A stretch of 64,000 nucleotides of DNA from positions 4,774,001 to 4,838,000 of the forward strand of contig WOAB01000619.1 of assembly GCA_027886185.1 (NCBI GenBank), read 5' to 3'. This stretch comes from Rheum nobile (taxonomy: Eukaryota > Streptophyta > Magnoliopsida > Caryophyllales > Polygonaceae). Position numbers and translations under genes: made by a program. Below the pieces are notes generated by a model. That model searched no databases. It was not told where the DNA came from and saw only the letters and a program-made list of their open reading frames with translations. Positions 11,494-22,016 of the stretch are shown one piece after another (position 1 is the stretch's first letter; every line of letters begins with the position of its first letter).

Positions 11494-11760
11494 CGAAATT
11501 GCAGAAAACCACCCTTTATATATGCCTATTTGACTACAACCACCCCTTATACAACTAATTTATTACAATCACCCTTAAATTTAATTCCGTTAACAATGAA
11601 CCACCTCCACCCTAAATCCGTCAAATTTTGCCGTTAGGACGGGTGAAGTTACCAAAATGCTCCCATTTTTGATTTTTTTTTGTCGGTTTTGAGCGAGTTT
11701 TGACATTTCATTTCTTTTGTTTGTTGAACCCGGTTTGGGCGGTTGAGGGTAATGTAATCC
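11494..11760 (+). repeat. Left terminal inverted repeat of the MULE-like element
   Basis: Begins GAAATTGCAGAAAACCACC and continues through shared blocks such as CTTATACAACTAATT, AAATCCGTCAAATTTT and GTCGGTTTTGAGCGAGTTTT, all found in inverted order at 23731-23981. Confidence 0.75.
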
Positions 11761-11879
11761 TTTATTTGCCAGTTTAAATCTCATACATATTTACCCAAAA
11801 AATCGAATGACACTTTCTTTTAAATTTTCCTTTTTTTCCTTCCAAAAAATATCTTGTAAACTCAACACACGCCTAGATC

Positions 11880-12175
11880 AGACCCCAGTCATCCTCCACC
11901 TTCCTGAGCCTCCTCTCCGCCGCCACCTTCCTCCTCCCACACGCCTCCTCCTCCATCTTCTTCACTCAGTCGTTCCTCCGCCCTATCACCGCGCACACCT
12001 CCTCTATCACCGCCTTGTTCTCCGCCCGCTTCTCGTCTGCCTCCCTTATCTCTTTCTCCACCCTCTCCAACTCGCTCTCCAGCTCATCCCTCTGTCACCT
12101 CGCCTCCTCCAACACCTCACACATTTCCTCCCCCTCTTCTGCAACTCTCTCGCCTTTCCTACCTCCCTTTGCAAC
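11880..12175 (-). pseudogene. C-terminal part of a decayed coiled-coil gene
   Basis: The minus strand encodes long helical, Glu/Lys/Arg-rich segments (ELESELERVEKEIREADEK, then VKKMEEEACGRRK) interrupted by at least two in-frame stops and a frameshift. It continues the frame seen at 23157-23503 once composite 1 and one copy of GCAAC are ignored (KIKEELQREVGKAREL spans the site). I do not recognise the protein family. Confidence 0.6.
12171..12175. repeat. Target site duplication GCAAC, left copy, composite 1
   Basis: Identical to 23153-23157 and directly abutting the terminal TG of the left LTR of B. Confidence 0.88.
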
Positions 12176-13042
12176 TGTAGGATCGTGCTTGTTAGTTATC
12201 GAGGGAACTGGGAGTCCAGATCCCTAAGCAGCGGAATAAGTAAACAATAGCAGATTCAAGACAAGTTCCTTAGAGTGGGAACTTTTGATAACCAACTAGT
12301 TATCCAGGATAAAACCCACTACCTCTCTTGCAAGAGGATTTCAAAGTCTACTTCTTGTATTAATGCTTCGATTACAATCAACTAGAATAGAACACACAGC
12401 TTAAAGTCTTAGACACACTAAAGACTCTCTACCTAGTTCGACCTAACCAAGCAAACAACAAGCAAGCAACTTACTCAGTTCTTCTTCAAAGAACTTGGCA
12501 CGTTTTCTTCTTAGCACTCGGAATTCTTCTCTTAGTGAATGCATGTGTGATGAGGGAGTTTTAATTACTTTATTTATATGATTTAATTATCGGAGGAAGC
12601 AAATCTCCAATAACCGAATCAACCAAATAAAATAATTAAAAGTAATCGTTAAAGATAACATTTGTTACCAAATATAATCTTTACCGATTTTTACATGTTT
12701 TGTTTCCATAAAGATAAACTTTAAGCTCCTAAAATATATGGAAACAGGATAAGATCTCATAGTTCTCTCCCTAACTAAAGATCTACCCTAAACAGCTCGC
12801 CGCCGCCCTTCTCATATTAATCCAAGTGATTCCAGCGTCAGCAAGCCTCAGTTCCGTTCGCCGGTTCCCAAATCTGGCGTCAGCGTCTCTGTCTTTCTTT
12901 TCTCGAACCTGAGTTCCCTGCTTATCTACACATGTGGAACTATTAGTAGCAAAGTGTTTGTCATCGTCAAAACTAGGAAAACTGAGGAAGGGAACTAGGT
13001 AGGGAACTGGAGTTCCAGTTCCCAAAAGTTCACTTCCTAACA
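12176..13042 (-). repeat. 3' LTR of Sirevirus B (left outer LTR of composite 1)
   Basis: 867 bases, TG...CA, same length as the copy at 16651-17517. Followed immediately by the purine tract (minus-strand AAAAAGGGGGAAAT), which fixes the minus orientation. The outer, left end is the U5 terminus. Confidence 0.92.
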
Positions 13043-14290
13043 ATTTCCCCCTTTTTGATGATGACAAACATGTAGAACCTGACATATCAAAAATAGGCAT
13101 AAATGATATATGAGGAAAAACAAAACAAGACTAGATGTAGAATAATCATTAGTGAATTGCATATTCCCCCTTAACATCAAATCGGGTTCCTTAATTCCCC
13201 CTTAAAGAGACAACCAGTTCAGAGTTCCTTTCATCCTATTAGTTCCAGGTTGCAAAGATCATTCCCCCTTTTGACATCATCGAAAAGATACAGTTAGATG
13301 ATAAGCATAGAAAATTTTGGTAGAACCAATGACTTGCTTTGACCTCTAGAGAAATGGCACCATAATAGAAGTTGAAGGCAAGACATAACAACGCAAGGAC
13401 GTCAAAATATTTCATTAAATATAAGAGAAGCAAAGACAACATATAACAATAAAGCACTCAGAGATACACAAAAAGGATCATAATGTGGAAGTGGGATCCT
13501 AAGGGAACTACGGGCTCCGTGTCATCTGAGTGGGGAACCAGGAGAACTACTCCTCATGCTTCTGCTCCTCCTCAATTTTCTTCTCTTCGGGCTGCACAGA
13601 TGACTTATTTCATTCAACCCCCTTTTCTTTTCTTTCTTTCCCCTTTTTTTTTATATAAATAAGAATAGAAAACCCAAAACAACACTTCAACATTCATAAG
13701 ATCTTCAACGGCTATACTTGCATTAATTTTTCTCAAGAAGCAACAAAATTCCAACAGATTTGAATTCTGGAAGTTGAGAGCAATTCCCAGTTCCTTTCCT
13801 CAGTTTCTGACACGGAACATGATAGATATGGGTACATTTATATAGGGAACCAAGCAGCACTCAAGAAAAATACGTACCCATGATCAAGAGAAAAGAGGTT
13901 GGCAATTTTGACACCACAAAGATAATTCCCAGTTGTGAACTAAAGATAGATCATAAGGAATTATGCAATGCAGTCAGGCTTAGGACGGTTTGTAGTCAAA
14001 TATCATTTCGGCTTATGATGATGGATAGATAAGATCAAATCGACTATTTTGAAGCCAATAAAGAGATGTAATCAAGGTTCAATTATACCATAAAAACATG
14101 AAATCATGCAAGATAATTAAGATCATGCTTTAGAACAACTATTACAGGACATGCGAGGCCATCACAAGATCAAATATCATCAATATTATCAATGAAATCA
14201 TAGAAAAGATCAAATCTAGTCAAACCAAGGGAACTAGTAAAAGCAACCAGAACAACTAGTTTAGGGAAATCATTCCCAGAAGTAACCTTA
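13043..14290 (-). other. PPT zone and non-coding 3' internal region of Sirevirus B
   Basis: Starts with the purine tract and GATGATGAC, with further PPT-like blocks near 13165, 13193 and 13263. The third ORF seen in A and D is missing except for a short Glu-rich tail near 13550-13580. Contains the conserved Sirevirus 13-bp block at 14002-14014. Confidence 0.7.
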
Positions 14291-14620
14291 AGGACTCAAA
14301 AGGTTCTCGATTTAATACTTTGGTGAATATATCGGCAATTTGATCTTCAGTCCTACAATGTTCTAGCAAAGTATTCCCTTTTCAACTAGGTTAACATTAC
14401 TTACCTTAATGTGATCAGTGAGATTCACACTTCCAGTTCCACAGATTGTTCCCTTTCTCTTATCTCCGAAGGAAATGGTTCCTCCTTGGTGTTGTTGAAG
14501 TGACGACATTTTTTCTTCTATTTCCGGTCATATGGCACGAGCATCCACTGTCTATGTACCATTTGTCTTGTTGTCGCACTTCATCATGCACAAGGGACTC
14601 AACCTTTTGGAACCCAGCTA
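14291..14620 (-). pseudogene. Remnant of pol in Sirevirus B (internal deletion)
   Basis: Encodes the protease motif (WYIDSGCSCHMTG), a frameshift in an A-run after it, and the start of the GAG-pre-integrase region (NLTDHIKVSNVNLV). It then jumps straight to the end of RNase H (EHCRTEDQIADIF). The join lies at a shared GTTGA word (14382-14386 on plus as TCAAC). Integrase, RT and most of RNase H, about 2.87 kb in element A, are absent. Confidence 0.85.
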
Positions 14621-16599
14621 AGCTTAGCTTTTCTGGGTGAATGAGGTTGATATCTTGTCTGTGGGTTAGAAGCAGGAACAAAATAATAAGGATCATTCAA
14701 ATCATTAATGGTATGCATCCTTTTCTTGTTATTAGTTTTCTGGTTCCTTTTCCTAGCATTCTCTTCCATTTGTCTTTTCTTGTGAATGCACTCATGAATA
14801 TAGTGACCATTTTTACCACAATGCCAGCAAACACGATTATAGACAACATGACCATACTTACCATGACCAGGTCGGAATGGTCTTTCTTGATTTCTTTGCT
14901 CAAAGTTAACTTTCTTACCTTTAGTTCCCTGAGCTTGGGCAATATACATCTTGTGAGCGTTTTGACCATTGAACCAGGTTTGGTTCTCTTTGGGCTTTTG
15001 TTCAAACACTTTTACCTTCTCCTCTAGGAACTGGGCTTTGTCACGAGAGTTTTGCAATGCACCACTGAGAAACTCATTTTTCTCGGCCAGTTCCTTTCTT
15101 ATTTTCTCATTTTCAGCAGAGCATGTTTCCACGGAATCATTTTTACCAGAGTAACCAAGACCATGACGTTGCTTAACAAAAATAGTTTGATTCACAGTTT
15201 TCTCATTTATAGAGTGAGTGAGATGATCAAGTTTATTCATGATTTCTTTAAGCATAGAGGAGGTCTTATTTTCAGAGTCTGTAGAGGGAACTGGGGGGTT
15301 ATCAACATGCATGAGTTCAGTTTTAACATTTTTGCAAGACTCACACTTTCTTAAGGGATTAGCAAGTGATTTAGCAAGTAACTTCTCAGATTCATCAAGT
15401 TTCTTACCCTAGACAGAGTTTTCAGTGGTTAAACCGGATATTTCATCTTCATATTCCTCTATTTTCTCTTGGAGGGAACTAATTTCCTTTCCAAATTTCT
15501 TAATGACCTTAATTAACTGTTTTTTATCACATTCAAGAAGAGATTTAGAAAGGTCAGAAGAAGATACCTCGGAGTCATCTGATTCAGTTGAGTCCTCTTT
15601 GACCATTAAGCATTTTCCTCCAGAAGTTTGATTTGTCTCCAGTTCCCCTTCAGAGTCGTCTCCAAAGGTAGCAAACATAGCCTTCTTCTGCATGGATTTG
15701 TCTTCTTCATTAGCGTTCTTAGGACAGTTCCTAGCTATGTGTCCTCTTTCCTTGCATTGATAGCAGGAGATTTCAGAGAGATCTCTTTTCTGGAAGTTCT
15801 TTTTGAAATTGCCTTTGATAAAGTGCTTCCTGATGTGTTTGGTAACTAAGACTGTCATCTCATCATCATCTTCTTCAAGATCGGAGTTTTCTTCCTCCAT
15901 TTCCAGCCTGGAAAAAGCCTTTGAGATTTTTAAGGCGATTCCCTTTTCCACCCTTTTTGCAGAGCTTGCTTTGAGTGCTTTCCTTTCTTCAACTTCCAGT
16001 TTCCCTATGATTTGAGTTAAGGGAAGACCTTGAATACCAGGAGTGGTCTTTAGCACCCTTTTGATGAGGCTGAACTTGGAGTTGAGACCGTTGATGATGA
16101 CGAGGGATTTGGACCATTCATCAAGTTTCACATCAGAATTGTTGAGTTTAGTGACAAGTCTTGTGAAACGTGAGTGATACTGGGAGATGTTCTCAGTTTC
16201 CAGCATCTCGAAGGTATGGTACTCTCCTTCTAGAGCAAATTTCCTGCTTTGCTTCAGTTCCTCACTTCCTTCATGCATTTCCTTTAGGGCAGTCCAGATT
16301 CCCTTAGCGGTTGCAATTCCTATCACCTTGTCCATGTCCTCCCTTGTTAGCCCATTGAGAATGAGTTGACGAGCTTTAGCATTCTTCTCTTTGATGGTGT
16401 AGTACTCAGGCTTCCATTGGTCTTCAGTTAAGTCCTTAGGAATGACTCCATCACCATTCTCTATCACGCGCCAGCACTGATAGTCCATGGTTTGGATGTA
16501 GTTGGTCATGCACTTCTCCCACCATTCTTCTTCTCCCTTCTTACGAATGTGGGGTTTGTTGATGGAGATTCCCAGGCTGAATTCGCTTGAACTAGACAT
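14599..16599 (-). pseudogene. gag: Gag of Sirevirus B with one nonsense codon
   Basis: ATG at 16599 (MSSSSEFSLG). The frame matches the intact gag of C almost residue for residue. It is broken once near 15410, where a TGG (NSVWGKK in C) is TAG. Both zinc knuckles are present (CYQCKERGHIARNC and CWHCGKNGHYIHEC); the first is better preserved here than in C. Downstream of the stop the frame stays open to the normal end (LSWVPKG). Confidence 0.88.
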
Positions 16600-16636
16600 C
16601 TTGAACTTTGTAAACTAACACAAATCTAGAGCGCCT

Positions 16637-16648
16637 ACTCTGATACCA
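16637..16648 (-). other. Primer binding site of Sirevirus B
   Basis: TGGTATCAGAGT on the minus strand, two bases inside the LTR, complementary to initiator tRNA-Met with one mismatch at its last base. Confidence 0.88.
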
Positions 16649-16650
16649 AT

Positions 16651-17517
16651 TGTAGGATCGTGCTTGTTAGTTATTGAGGGAACTGGACTCCCAGTTCCCT
16701 AAGCAGCGGAATAAGTAAACAATAGCAGATTCAAGACAAGTTCCTTAGAGTGGGAACCTTTGATAACCAACTAGTTATCCAGGATAAAACCCACTACCTC
16801 TCTTGCAAGAGGATTTCAAAGTCTACTTCTTGTATTAATGCTTCGATTACAATCAACTAGAATAGAACACACAGCTTAAAGTCTTAGACACACTAAAGAC
16901 TCTCTACCTAGTTCGACCTAACCAAGCAAACAACAAGCAAGCAACTTACTCAGTTCTTCTTCAAAGAACTTGGCACGTTTTCTTCTTAGCACTCGGAATT
17001 CTTCTCTTAGTGAATGCGTGTGTGATGAGAGAGTTTTAATTACTTTATTTATATGATTTAATTACTGGTGGAAGCAAATCTCCAATAACCGAATCAACCA
17101 AATAAAATAATTAAAAGTAATCGTTAAAGATAACATTTGTTACCAAATATAATCTTTACCGATTTTTACATGTTTTGTTTCCATAAAGATAAACTTTAAG
17201 CTCCTAAAATATATGGAAACAGGATAAGATCTCATAGTTCTCTCCCTAACTAAAGATCTACCCTAAACAGCTCGCCGCCGCCCTTCTCATATTAATCCAA
17301 GTGATTCCAGCGTCAGCAAGCCTCAGTTCCGTTTGCCAGTTCCCAAATCTGGCGTCAGTGTCTCTGTCTTTCTTTTCTCGAACCTGAGTTCCCTGCTTAT
17401 CTACACATGTGGAACTATTAGTAGCAAAGTGTTTGTCATCGTCAAAACTAGGAAAACTGAGGAAGGGAACTAGGTAGGGAATTGGAGTTCCAGTTCCCAA
17501 AAGTTCACTTCCTAACA
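16651..17517 (-). repeat. 5' LTR of Sirevirus B
   Basis: 867 bases, TG...CA, nearly identical to 12176-13042. Unusually, its U3 end is followed not by host DNA but by another purine tract and internal 3' sequence of the same family, so one LTR is shared by two tandem partial units. Confidence 0.92.
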
Positions 17518-17722
17518 ATTTCCCCATTTTTGATGATGACAAACATGTAGAACCTGACATATCAAAAATAGGCATGAATGATATATGAGGAAAAACAAAA
17601 CAAGACTAGATGTAGAATAATCATTAGTGAATTGCATATTCCCCATTAACATCAAACCGGGTTCCTTAATTCCCCCTTAAAGAGACAACCAGTTCAGAGT
17701 TCCTTTCATCCTATTAGTTCCA
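17518..17722 (-). mobile_element. Orphan 3' internal segment of a Sirevirus B-type unit
   Basis: Copy of 13043-13250 (purine tract, GATGATGAC and two further PPT-like blocks) in the same orientation, ending abruptly after TTAGTTCCAGG. There it meets the inverted, truncated LTR of C, with GG shared by both partners at the join. Confidence 0.88.
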
Positions 17723-18409
17723 GGCGAACGGAACTAAGGCTTGCTGACGCTGGAATCACTTGGATTAATATGAGAAGGGCGGCGGCGAGCTGTTTAGGGT
17801 AGATCTTTAGTTAGGGAGAGAACTATGAGATCTTATCCTGTTTCCATATATTTTAGGAGCTTAAAGTTTATCTTTATGGAAACAAAACATGTAAAAATCG
17901 GTAAAGATTATATTTGGTAACAAATGTTATCTTTAACGATTACTTTTAATTATTTTATTTGGTTGATTCGGTTATTGGAGATTTGCTTCCTCCAGTAATT
18001 AAATCATGTAAATAAAGTAATTAAAACTCTCTCATCACACACGCATTCACTAAGAGAAGAATTCCGAGTGCTAAGAAGAAAACGTGCCAAGTTCTTTGAA
18101 GAAGAACTGAGTAAGTTGCTTGCTTGTTGTTTGCTTGGTTAGGTCGAACTAGGTAGAGAGTCTTTAGTGTTTCTAAGACTTTAAGCTGTGTGTTCTATTC
18201 TAGTTGATTGTAATCGAAGCATTAATACAAGAAGTAGACTTTGAAATCCTCTTGCAAGAGAGGTAGTGGGTTTTATCCTGGATAACTAGTTGGTTATCAA
18301 AGGTTCCCACTCTAAGGAACTTGTCTTGAATCTGCTATTGTTTACTTATTCCGTTGCTTAGGGAACTAGACTCCTAGTTCCCTCAATAACTAACAAGCAC
18401 GATCCTACA
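17723..18409 (+). repeat. 5' LTR of Sirevirus C, missing the first ~180 bases
   Basis: Matches the C 3' LTR from about its base 181 (GGCGAACGGAACT) to the CA at 18409, but lacks the 22230-22690-type duplication. The U3 start is gone, so no promoter upstream sequence remains. It adjoins the primer site. Confidence 0.9.
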
Positions 18410-18411
18410 AT

Positions 18412-18423
18412 TGGTATCAGAGC
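18412..18423 (+). other. Primer binding site of Sirevirus C
   Basis: TGGTATCAGAGC, a perfect match to the complement of the initiator tRNA-Met 3' end, two bases after the LTR. Confidence 0.92.
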
Positions 18424-18460
18424 AGGCGCTCTAGATTTGTGTTAGTTTACAGAGTTCAAG

Positions 18461-20461
18461 ATGTCTAGTTCAAGCGAATTCAGCTTGGGAATCTCCATCA
18501 ACAAACCCCACATTCGTAAGAAGGGAGAAGAAGAATGGTGGGAGAAGTGCATGACCAACTACATCCAAACCATGGACTATCAGTGCTGGCGCGTGATAGA
18601 GAATGGTGATGGAGTCATTCCTAAGGACTTAATTGAAGACCAATGGAAGCCTGAGTACTGCACCATCAAAGAGAAGAATGCTAAAGCTCGCCAACTCATT
18701 CTCAATGTGCTAACAAGGGAGGACATGGACAAGGTGATAGGAATTGCAACCGCTAAGGGAATCTGGACTGCCCTAAAGGAAATGCATGAAGGAAGTGAGG
18801 AACTGAAGCAAAGCAGGAAATTTGCTCTAGAAGGAGAGTACCATACCTTCGAGATGCTGGAAACTGAGAACATCTCCCAGTATCACTCACGTTTCACAAG
18901 ACTTGTCACTAAACTCAACAATTCTGATGTGAAACTTGATGAATGGTCCAAATCCCTCGTCATCATCAATGGTCTCAACTCCAAGTTCAGCCTCATCAAA
19001 AGGGTGTTAAAGACCACTCCTGGTATCCAAGGTCTTCCCTTAACTCAAATCATAGGGAAACTGGAAGTTGAAGAAAGGAAAGCACTCAAAGCAAGCTCTG
19101 CAAAAAGGGTGGAAAAGGGAATCGCCTTAAAAATCTCAAAGGCTTTTTCCAGGCTGGAAATGGAGGAAGAAAACTCCGATCTTGAAGAAAATGATGATGA
19201 GATGACAGTCTTAGTTACCAAACACATCAGGAAGCACTTTATCAAAGGCAATTTCAAAAAGAACTTCCAGAAAAGAGATCTCTCTGAAATCTCCTACTAT
19301 CAATGCAAGGAAAGAGGACACATAGCTAGGAACTGTCCTAAGAACGCTAATGAAGAAGACAAATCCATGCAGAAGAAGGCTATGTTTGCTACCTTTGGAG
19401 ACGACTCTGAAGGGGAACTGGAGACAAATCAAACTTCTGGAGGAAAATGCTTAATGGTCAAAGAGGACTCAACTGAATCAGATGACTCCGAGGTATCTTC
19501 TTCTGACCTTTCTAAATCTCTTCTTGAATGTGATGAAAAACAGTTAATTAAGGTCATTAAGAAATTTGGAAAGGAAATTAGTTCCCTCCAAGAGAAAATA
19601 GAGGAATATGAAGATGAAATATCCGGTTTAACCACTGAAAACTCTGTCTGGGGTAAGAAACTTGATGAATTTGAGAAGTTACTTGCTAAATCACTTGCTA
19701 ATCCCTTAAGAAAGTGTGAGTCTTGCAAAAATGTTAAAACTGAACTCATGCATGTTGATAACCCCCCAGTTCCCTCTACAGACTCTGAAAATAAGACCTC
19801 CTCTATGCTTAAAGAAATCATGAATAAACTTGATCATCTCACTCACTCTATAAATGAGAAAACTGTGAATCAAACTATTTTTGTTAAGCAACGTCATGGT
19901 CTTGGTTACTCTGGTAAAAATGATTCTGTGGAAACATGTTCTGCTGAAAATGAGAAAATAAGAAAGGAACTGGCCGAGAAAAATGAGTTTCTCAGTGGTG
20001 CATTGCAAAACTCTCGTGACAAAGCCCAGTTCCTAGAGGAGAAGGTAAAAGTGTTTGAACAAAAGCCCAAAGAGAACCAAACCTGGTTCAATGGTCAAAA
20101 CGCTCACAAGATGTATGTTGCCCAAGCTCAGGGAACTAAAGGTAAGAAAGTTAACTTTGAGCAAAGAAATCAAGAAAGACCATTCCGACCTGGTCATGGT
20201 AAGTATGGTCATGTTGTCTATAATCGTGTTTGCTGGCATTGTGGTAAAAATGGTCACTATATTCATGAGTGCATTCACAAGAAAAGACAAATGGAAGAGA
20301 ATGCTAGGAAAAGGAACCAGAAAACTAATAACAAGAAAAGGATGCATACCATTAATGATTTGAATGATCCTTATTATTTTGTTCCTGCTTCTAACCCACA
20401 GACAAGATATCAACCTCATTCACCCAGAAAAGCTAAGCTTAGCTGGGTTCCAAAAGGTTGA
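18461..20461 (+). CDS. gag: Gag protein of Sirevirus C, intact frame
   Basis: 666 residues from ATG 18461 (MSSSSEFSLG) to TGA. Same layout as gag of A: capsid-like half (WWEKCMTNYIQ, LKEMHEGSEELKQ, IINGLNSKF), a zinc knuckle near 279-292, an acidic helical middle, and a second knuckle CWHCGKNGHYIHEC near 590-603. Odd: the first Cys of knuckle 1 is Tyr here (YYQCKERGHIARNC), whereas B has Cys, so RNA binding is probably impaired. The pol frame overlaps the last ~100 bases in the +1 frame. With no pol left, this protein could only act with enzymes from another element. Confidence 0.9.
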   Translation: MSSSSEFSLGISINKPHIRKKGEEEWWEKCMTNYIQTMDYQCWRVIENGDGVIPKDLIEDQWKPEYCTIKEKNAKARQLILNVLTREDMDKVIGIATAKGIWTALKEMHEGSEELKQSRKFALEGEYHTFEMLETENISQYHSRFTRLVTKLNNSDVKLDEWSKSLVIINGLNSKFSLIKRVLKTTPGIQGLPLTQIIGKLEVEERKALKASSAKRVEKGIALKISKAFSRLEMEEENSDLEENDDEMTVLVTKHIRKHFIKGNFKKNFQKRDLSEISYYQCKERGHIARNCPKNANEEDKSMQKKAMFATFGDDSEGELETNQTSGGKCLMVKEDSTESDDSEVSSSDLSKSLLECDEKQLIKVIKKFGKEISSLQEKIEEYEDEISGLTTENSVWGKKLDEFEKLLAKSLANPLRKCESCKNVKTELMHVDNPPVPSTDSENKTSSMLKEIMNKLDHLTHSINEKTVNQTIFVKQRHGLGYSGKNDSVETCSAENEKIRKELAEKNEFLSGALQNSRDKAQFLEEKVKVFEQKPKENQTWFNGQNAHKMYVAQAQGTKGKKVNFEQRNQERPFRPGHGKYGHVVYNRVCWHCGKNGHYIHECIHKKRQMEENARKRNQKTNNKKRMHTINDLNDPYYFVPASNPQTRYQPHSPRKAKLSWVPKG

Positions 20462-20803
20462 GTCCCTTGTGCAGGACGAAGTGCGACAACAAGACAAATG
20501 GTACATAGACAGTGGATGCTCGTGCCATATGACCGGAAATAGAAGAAAAAATGTCGTCACTTCAACAACACCAAGGAGGAACCATTTCCTTCGGAGATAA
20601 GAGAAAGGGAACAATCTGTGGAACTGGAAGTGTGAATCTCACTGATCACATTAAGGTAAGTAACGTTAACCTAGTTGAAAAGGGAATACTTTGCTAGAAC
20701 ATTGTAGGACTGAAGATCAAATTGCCGATATATTCACCAAAGTATTAAATCGAGAACCTTTTGAGTCCTTAAGGTTACTTCTGGGAATGATTTCCCTAAA
20801 CTA
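20462..20803 (+). pseudogene. Remnant of pol in Sirevirus C (internal deletion)
   Basis: Protease motif (DKWYIDSGCSCHMTG) in the +1 frame relative to gag, a frameshift in an A-run just after it, GAG-pre-integrase start, then a deletion join at GTTGA (20674-20678) to the RNase H end (RTEDQIADIFTKVLNREPF). Same join and same frameshift as in B, so both descend from one deleted progenitor. Confidence 0.86.
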
Positions 20804-22016
20804 GTTGTTCTGGTTGCTTTTACTAGTTCCCTTGGTTTGACTAGATTTGATCTTTTCTATGATTTCATTGATAATATTGATGATATTTGATCTTGTGATG
20901 GCCTCGCATGTCCTGTAATAGTTGTTCTAAAGCATGATCTTAATTATCTTGCATGATTTCATGTTTTTATGGTATAATTGAACCTTGATTACATCTCTTT
21001 GTTGGCTTCAAAATAGTCGATTTGATCTTATCTATCCATCATCATAAGCCGAAATGATATTTGACTACAAACCGTCCTAAGCCTGACTGCATTGCATAAT
21101 TCCTTATGATCCATCTTTAGTTCACAACTGGGAATTATCTTTGTGGTGTCAAAATTGCCAACCTCTTTTCTCTTGATCATGTGTACGTATTTTTCTTGAG
21201 TGCTGCTTGGTTCCCTACATAAATGTACCCATATCTATCATGTTCCGTGTCACAAACTGAGGAAAGGAACTGGGAATTGCTCTCAACTTCCAGAATTCAA
21301 ATCTGTTGGAATTTCGCTGCTTCTTGAGAAAAATTAATGCAAGTATAGCCGTTGAAGATCTTATGAATGTTGAAGTGTTGTTTTGGGTTTTCTATTCTTA
21401 TTTATATAAAAAAAAGGGGAAAGAAAGAAAAGAAAAGGGGGTTGAATGAAATAAGTCATCTGTGCAGCCCGAAGAGAAGAAAATTGAGGAGGAGCAGAAG
21501 CATGAGGAGTAGTTCTCCTGGTTCCCCACTCAGATGACACGGAGCCCGTAGTTCCCTTAGGATCCCACTTCCACATTATGATCCTTTTTGTGTCTCTCTG
21601 AGTGCTTTATTGTTATATGTTGTCTTTGCTTCTCTTATATTTAATGAAATATTTTGACGTCCTTGCGTTGTTATGTCTTGCCTTCAACTTCTATTATGGT
21701 GCCATTTCTCTAGAGGTCAAAGCAAGTCATTGGTTCTACCAAAATTTTCTATGCTTATCATCTAACTGTTTCTTTTCGATGATGTCAAAAGGGGGAATGA
21801 TCTTTGCAACCTGGAACTAATAGGATGAAAGGAACTCTGAACTGGTTGTCTCTTTAAGGGGGAATTAAGGAACCCGATTTGATGTTAAGGGGGAATATGC
21901 AATTCACTAATGATTATTCTACATCTAGTCTTGTTTTGTTTTTCCTCATATATCATTCATGCATATTTTTGATATGTCAGGTTCTACATGTTTGTCATCA
22001 TCAAAAAGGGGGAAAT
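20804..22016 (+). other. Non-coding 3' internal region and PPT zone of Sirevirus C
   Basis: Mirror copy of 13043-14290. Holds the conserved block AAGCCGAAATGAT (21046-21058), a Glu-rich remnant of the third ORF near 21465-21510, and purine blocks at about 21790, 21857 and 21885. The last, AAAAAGGGGGAAAT at 22003-22016, abuts the 3' LTR. Confidence 0.72.
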
